Source of the DNA: Rhodospirillales bacterium
Lineage (GTDB): Bacteria > Pseudomonadota > Alphaproteobacteria > ATCC43930 > CGMCC-115725
Length of the DNA: 34,930 nucleotides
NCBI GenBank assembly: GCA_028288725.1
Contig: JAQGIC010000145.1
Location: 1 to 34,930 of the forward strand
Direction of reading: 5' to 3'
Below the pieces are notes generated by a model. It ran no database searches, was not told the DNA's origin, and was given only the letters and a program-made list of their open reading frames with translations. Of this stretch, positions 31,841 through 34,930 are shown one piece after another. The position numbers and the translations under genes are program-made. Numbering within the stretch: position 1 is the stretch's first letter; each line of letters opens with the position of its first letter.

Positions 31841-33379
31841 ATGACGATCCATCCGCAAGAGCTCGCGGGCCGGCCGGTCATCGTCGGCGCGGGGTTGGCC
31901 GGGCTGATCGCGGCGCTGACGCTGGCACCCCGGCCGGTCGTGGTCGCGACCAAGGCGCCGCTCGGCCTCGACGCCGCCAGCGGCTGGGCGCTGGGCGGCG
32001 TCGCGGCCGCCGTCCTGCCGGGCGACGCGCCGGCGCTGCATGCCGCCGACACGATCGCGGCCGGCGCCGGCCTGTGCGATCCGGCCGTGGTCGAGCGCAT
32101 CGTCGGGGCGGCACCGGCCGCGATCGACGAATTGCTGCGGCTGGGCGTGCCGTTCGACCGGGATGCGCGGGGACGGTTGCTGGCCAGCCTGGAGGCGGCC
32201 CACGGCCGCCCCCGCGTGTTGCATATCGGCGGCGACACGTCGGGGCGCGAGATCATGAAGGCGGTCATCGCCGCGGTGCAGGCGACGCCGTCGATCACCC
32301 TGCTGCAGGCCGAGGCCCATCGGCTGATCGCGGGCTCGCGCATCGAAGGCGTGGCGCTTGTCCGGGACGGCGCGAGCTTCACGCTGCCGACTGGGCTCGT
32401 GCTGCTGGCGACCGGCGGGCTCGGTGGCTTGTGGCGTCACACCACCAATCCGCCGGGGGCGATCGGGCAGGGGCCGGCGCTGGCGGCGCGGCTGGGCGCG
32501 CCGCTGGTCGATCTGGAATTCATGCAGTTCCATCCGACCGCGCTCGATACCGGCGCCGACCCGATGCCGCTCGCCAGCGAGGCCATCCGGGGCGACGGCG
32601 CCATCCTGGTCGATGAGGCCGGGCGGCGGTTCATGGCCGATGTGCCGCGTGCCGAACTGGCGCCGCGCGATGTGGTCGCCCGCGCGGTCTGGGCGGAACT
32701 ACAGGCCGGCCGCCGCGTGTTCCTGGATGGGACCCGGGCGATCGGCGCGCGCTTCCCCAACCGCTTTCCCGCCGTGACCGCGGTCTGCCTCGCCGCCGGG
32801 ATCGATCCGGTCACCATGCCGATCCCGATCCGGCCGGCGGCGCACTACCATATGGGCGGGATCCAGACCGACGCGCGCGGCCGGACCGGCCTCGACGGGC
32901 TGTGGGCCGCCGGCGAATGCGCGTCGACCGGCCTGCACGGCGCCAACCGGCTTGCTTCCAACTCGCTGTTGGAGGCGATCGTGATGGGGCAGGCGGCGGC
33001 GCGGGATATGGCGGACGCGGAAGGCATGACGGCGGCCCGGACCGCCGATATCCCGGCGCCGCCGACCGATGCCGAGGGCCTGGGCGAAATTCGCCGGCTG
33101 CTGTCGGCCCATGTCGGCGTGCTGCGCGATGCGGACGGCCTTGGCCGGGCGATCCGCGGCCTCGGGCCCATCGTCGAACGCCAGAGCGCCGCCTCGGCGC
33201 CGGCGCTGGTCGCGCTGATGATGGCCGTGGCGGCGCTGGACCGCACCGAAAGTCGCGGCAGCCATACCAGGACCGATCATCCGGGCCTGGGTGCCGGCCC
33301 GGCGCGCCGCCTTCCGCTCACCGCCGCCGATGCCGCCCGCCGGCTGGCTTCCCTCCGCGAACAAGGATTTGCCGCATGA
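31841..33379 (+). CDS. nadB: L-aspartate oxidase
   Basis: NadB oxidises L-aspartate to iminoaspartate with FAD and is related to succinate dehydrogenase flavoproteins. The 512-residue protein has the N-terminal FAD motif VIVGAGLAGLIAAL, ASGWALGGVAAA, and the active-site region LEFMQFHPTAL. The C-terminal FAD contacts are in HYHMGGIQTDARGRTGLDGL, followed by the HGANRLASNSLLEAIVMG motif. ATG 31841 follows GAGGGAG, 8 bases after nadA. The length is normal, though the N-terminal sheet strand between GxGxxG and the FAD ribose-binding acidic residue is short. Confidence 0.96.
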   Translation: MTIHPQELAGRPVIVGAGLAGLIAALTLAPRPVVVATKAPLGLDAASGWALGGVAAAVLPGDAPALHAADTIAAGAGLCDPAVVERIVGAAPAAIDELLRLGVPFDRDARGRLLASLEAAHGRPRVLHIGGDTSGREIMKAVIAAVQATPSITLLQAEAHRLIAGSRIEGVALVRDGASFTLPTGLVLLATGGLGGLWRHTTNPPGAIGQGPALAARLGAPLVDLEFMQFHPTALDTGADPMPLASEAIRGDGAILVDEAGRRFMADVPRAELAPRDVVARAVWAELQAGRRVFLDGTRAIGARFPNRFPAVTAVCLAAGIDPVTMPIPIRPAAHYHMGGIQTDARGRTGLDGLWAAGECASTGLHGANRLASNSLLEAIVMGQAAARDMADAEGMTAARTADIPAPPTDAEGLGEIRRLLSAHVGVLRDADGLGRAIRGLGPIVERQSAASAPALVALMMAVAALDRTESRGSHTRTDHPGLGAGPARRLPLTAADAARRLASLREQGFAA

Positions 33380-34224
33380 CCGTCTCCCCGCTGCCGCTCC
33401 TGTTGATCGACCCGATGGTGCGCAATGCGCTGACCGAGGATCTGGGCCGGGCCGGCGATATCACGACCGACGCAATCGTGCCGGCCGACCTCTCGGCGCG
33501 GCTGGTGCTGAACGCCCGCCAGGCCGGCGTGGTCGCCGGGCTCGATTGCGCCCTCCTGGCGTTCCGACTGATCGATCCGCGCATCGAGGTCCGCGTGCTG
33601 CGGCCTGACGGCAGCGCGCTGGCGCCGGGCGACGTCATCGCCGAGGTCTCTGGGCCGGCGCGCGGGCTGCTGACGGCGGAGCGGGTGGCGTTGAATTTCC
33701 TTGGGCACCTGTCCGGCATCGCGTCGGCGACGGCCGCGATCACGGCGGCGATCCGGCCGCACAAGGCGCGCGTCACCTGCACGCGCAAGACCATGCCGGG
33801 CCTGCGCGCGCTACAGAAATACGCGGTCCGCGTCGGCGGCGGCGCCAATCATCGCTTCGGCCTGGATGACGCCGTGCTGATCAAGGACAACCATATCGCC
33901 GTCGCCGGCGGCATCCGCCTGGCGGTCCTGCGCGCCCGTGCCGCGGTCGGCCATCTGGTCAAGATCGAGCTGGAGGTCGACAGCCTGGCCCAGCTCGACG
34001 AGGCGCTGGCGCTCGGGGTCGATGCCGTGCTGCTCGACAATATGGGGCCGGATCTATTGCGGGACGCGGTCCGGCGCGTCGACGGCCGGATGATCACCGA
34101 GGCCTCGGGCCGGATCAACGCCGAGACGGCGCCGGCCATGGCGGCGACGGGTGTCGATCTCCTGTCGATCGGCTGGCTGACCCACAGTGCGACGGTGCTG
34201 GATATCGGGCTGGATGCGGCGTGA
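33376..34224 (+). CDS. nadC: Nicotinate-nucleotide pyrophosphorylase (carboxylating)
   Basis: NadC (quinolinate phosphoribosyltransferase) converts quinolinate and PRPP to nicotinate mononucleotide and CO2. The 282-residue protein has the N-terminal EDLGRAGDITTDAI, the catalytic core TCTRKTMPGLRALQKYAV and VGGGANHRFGLDDAVLIKDNH, the IELEVDSLAQLDEAL strand, and the phosphate-binding EASGRIN and DLLSIGWLTHS ends. ATG 33376 overlaps the nadB stop as ATGA, so translation is coupled. It is the last gene of the nadABC operon; no clear terminator hairpin follows in the 75 bases before the minus-strand gene. Confidence 0.97.
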   Translation: MTVSPLPLLLIDPMVRNALTEDLGRAGDITTDAIVPADLSARLVLNARQAGVVAGLDCALLAFRLIDPRIEVRVLRPDGSALAPGDVIAEVSGPARGLLTAERVALNFLGHLSGIASATAAITAAIRPHKARVTCTRKTMPGLRALQKYAVRVGGGANHRFGLDDAVLIKDNHIAVAGGIRLAVLRARAAVGHLVKIELEVDSLAQLDEALALGVDAVLLDNMGPDLLRDAVRRVDGRMITEASGRINAETAPAMAATGVDLLSIGWLTHSATVLDIGLDAA

Positions 34225-34299
34225 GGGGGCGGGGTAAAGTCGAGCACAGTACCCTCCGCCGGGGCGAACTCTAAGCCGCCGGCCTCTCCCAACCCCCAT

Positions 34300-34788
34300 T
34301 CAGCGGAGCCACATCGGCTCCCCTTCCAGAGCGTCGTACTCGGCCAAGGGGCGTTGCTTCTCGACATAGAATCTTGGCGCACTGGTTATGATGGTGATGA
34401 CGGGCTTATAGGAATCGAACTCCTTATGAAATCTTCTCGCATCGCTGATTACCGTCAGCGCGCTGTCCAGATAAGGAGCGAAAAGGGCACCGAGGTTGGG
34501 AAGAGACCGGTCCAACTCGGATTGATCCGGTTTAAAGCCGCTCCAGTCGATGGTCTTGGTCTTGATATTCTTCAGGATTTCTCGAACTTGCCCAAGTAGG
34601 GCAGTCGCCGGATCCAACTCTTCGAGGCGCAGATATCGCCGGTAGAGGCGGTCGGTCAACAGCCCACCATCCGTCCCTTTCGGTAAATCCTTCATACCGA
34701 AACGGATGCAATCGAAGAACAGTCGCATATCGGCAACCGGACCAATTTCGAGAATTAGGAACCCGCCATAGAATCCCACCATTTCCAT
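34300..34788 (-). CDS. Candidate immunity-type protein, hypothetical
   Basis: The 162-residue soluble protein starts MEMVGFYGGFLILEIGP and shows FFDCIRFGMK, a middle helix LYRRYLRLEELDPATALLG, WSGFKPDQSELDR, and a C-terminal VITIITSAPRFYVEKQRP. The pattern EIG, FF, LY, L..L.. is faintly like Imm70-type immunity proteins, but I cannot assign a family. Codon use is richer in A/T than in nearby genes, which suggests horizontal transfer. ATG 34788 has AAAGGA eight bases upstream and lies inside the 3' end of the next minus-strand frame, overlapping it by 34 bases. The overlap suggests a toxin-immunity pair. Confidence 0.6.
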   Translation of the reverse strand: MEMVGFYGGFLILEIGPVADMRLFFDCIRFGMKDLPKGTDGGLLTDRLYRRYLRLEELDPATALLGQVREILKNIKTKTIDWSGFKPDQSELDRSLPNLGALFAPYLDSALTVISDARRFHKEFDSYKPVITIITSAPRFYVEKQRPLAEYDALEGEPMWLR

Positions 34789-34930
34789 TTTTTTGATCCT
34801 TTGAATTCTATCGATTTTTTGTGAAGGACACCGTCGGCGCGCGCCACGATTTGCCACGTAATATCTGCACGCTGATATTCGCTCGCCGTTTGTCCGCGGA
34901 TGTCGATGATCACGTTTTGTACCATATTTT
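34755..34930 (-). CDS. C-terminal end of a toxin-like protein, cut by the window edge
   Basis: A minus-strand frame is open from the window edge to TAA at 34755-34757. The visible residues include an ATG at 34925, then VQNVIIDIRGQ, ITWQIVARADGV, and IEFKGSKKWKWW before the end. The pattern of IID.RGQ, IV...NG-like turn and IEF resembles C-terminal toxin domains of polymorphic or contact-dependent systems, and no signal peptide is visible. The frame probably continues off the window; the ATG may not be the start. The gene overlaps the next minus-strand gene, and its GC content is lower than most of the window. A toxin role is inferred from layout and a weak motif. Confidence 0.45.
   Translation of the reverse strand, partial: NMVQNVIIDIRGQTASEYQRADITWQIVARADGVLHKKSIEFKGSKKWKWWDSMAGS

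Noticed and set aside
1-34930. tRNA, rRNA, CRISPR array, transposase or phage integrase
   Set aside because: I found no cloverleaf, regular spacer repeats, transposase or integrase motifs when reading both strands; small non-coding RNAs cannot be excluded.

Overview
The window is strongly GC-rich and densely coded on both strands. Its gene set (DUF1244, DUF1289 and DUF2336 proteins, an lpiA/acvB-type pair, a CyaC-like cyclase, a NadQ/NrtR-like regulator with nadABC, and REP-type palindromes with TAGAG/CTCTA arms) points to an alphaproteobacterium, most likely Rhodospirillales-like. Genus cannot be read from the sequence alone. I see no tRNA, rRNA, CRISPR array, insertion sequence or origin.

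Layout. 0-1.4 kb: a membrane histidine kinase whose N-terminus matches the copper/ethylene-binding domain of plant ETR1. 1.4-4.3 kb: three oxidoreductases, a minus-strand MDR reductase plus hydroxyacyl-CoA-type dehydrogenase pair and a divergent SDR. 4.4-8.2 kb: two small proteins, then dapF-mtaB-ftsY. 8.2-11.9 kb: a small Pro-rich ORF, a DUF2336 protein, and a PAS histidine kinase preceded by a 13-codon leader ORF. 12-16.7 kb: pgk (minus), a cold-shock-domain protein, a sulfite-oxidase-like molybdoenzyme, a glutathione peroxidase, and a minus-strand diheme/2Fe-2S adenylate cyclase. 16.8-21.5 kb: a four-gene Gld-type ABC export operon (ATPase, permease, GldG-like, DUF4340). 21.6-25.6 kb: mprF/lpiA and acvB, which make and remove aminoacyl-phosphatidylglycerol. 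25.6-29.3 kb: small proteins, two divergent lipoproteins, a CBS-domain histidine kinase, and a membrane protein with two E-x-x-E motifs plus a small partner. 29.4-34.2 kb: NAD synthesis, with the Nudix-like regulator, a convergent cytochrome c, and nadA-nadB-nadC behind two matching palindromic operators. 34.3-34.9 kb: a more AT-rich minus-strand pair that looks like the 3' end of a toxin gene overlapping an immunity-type gene.

Themes. Four proteins are membrane or soluble signal sensors (three histidine kinases without response regulators nearby, and one redox-linked cyclase). Two systems act on the envelope (Gld-type ABC operon, MprF/AcvB). The nadABC operon has the clearest regulatory DNA: a TTGACA -35 element, an operator over the -10 region, a second operator just before the nadA ribosome binding site, and an intrinsic-terminator-like hairpin between them. 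REP-type palindromes sit in convergent junctions, and in several cases supply the stop codons of the flanking genes.
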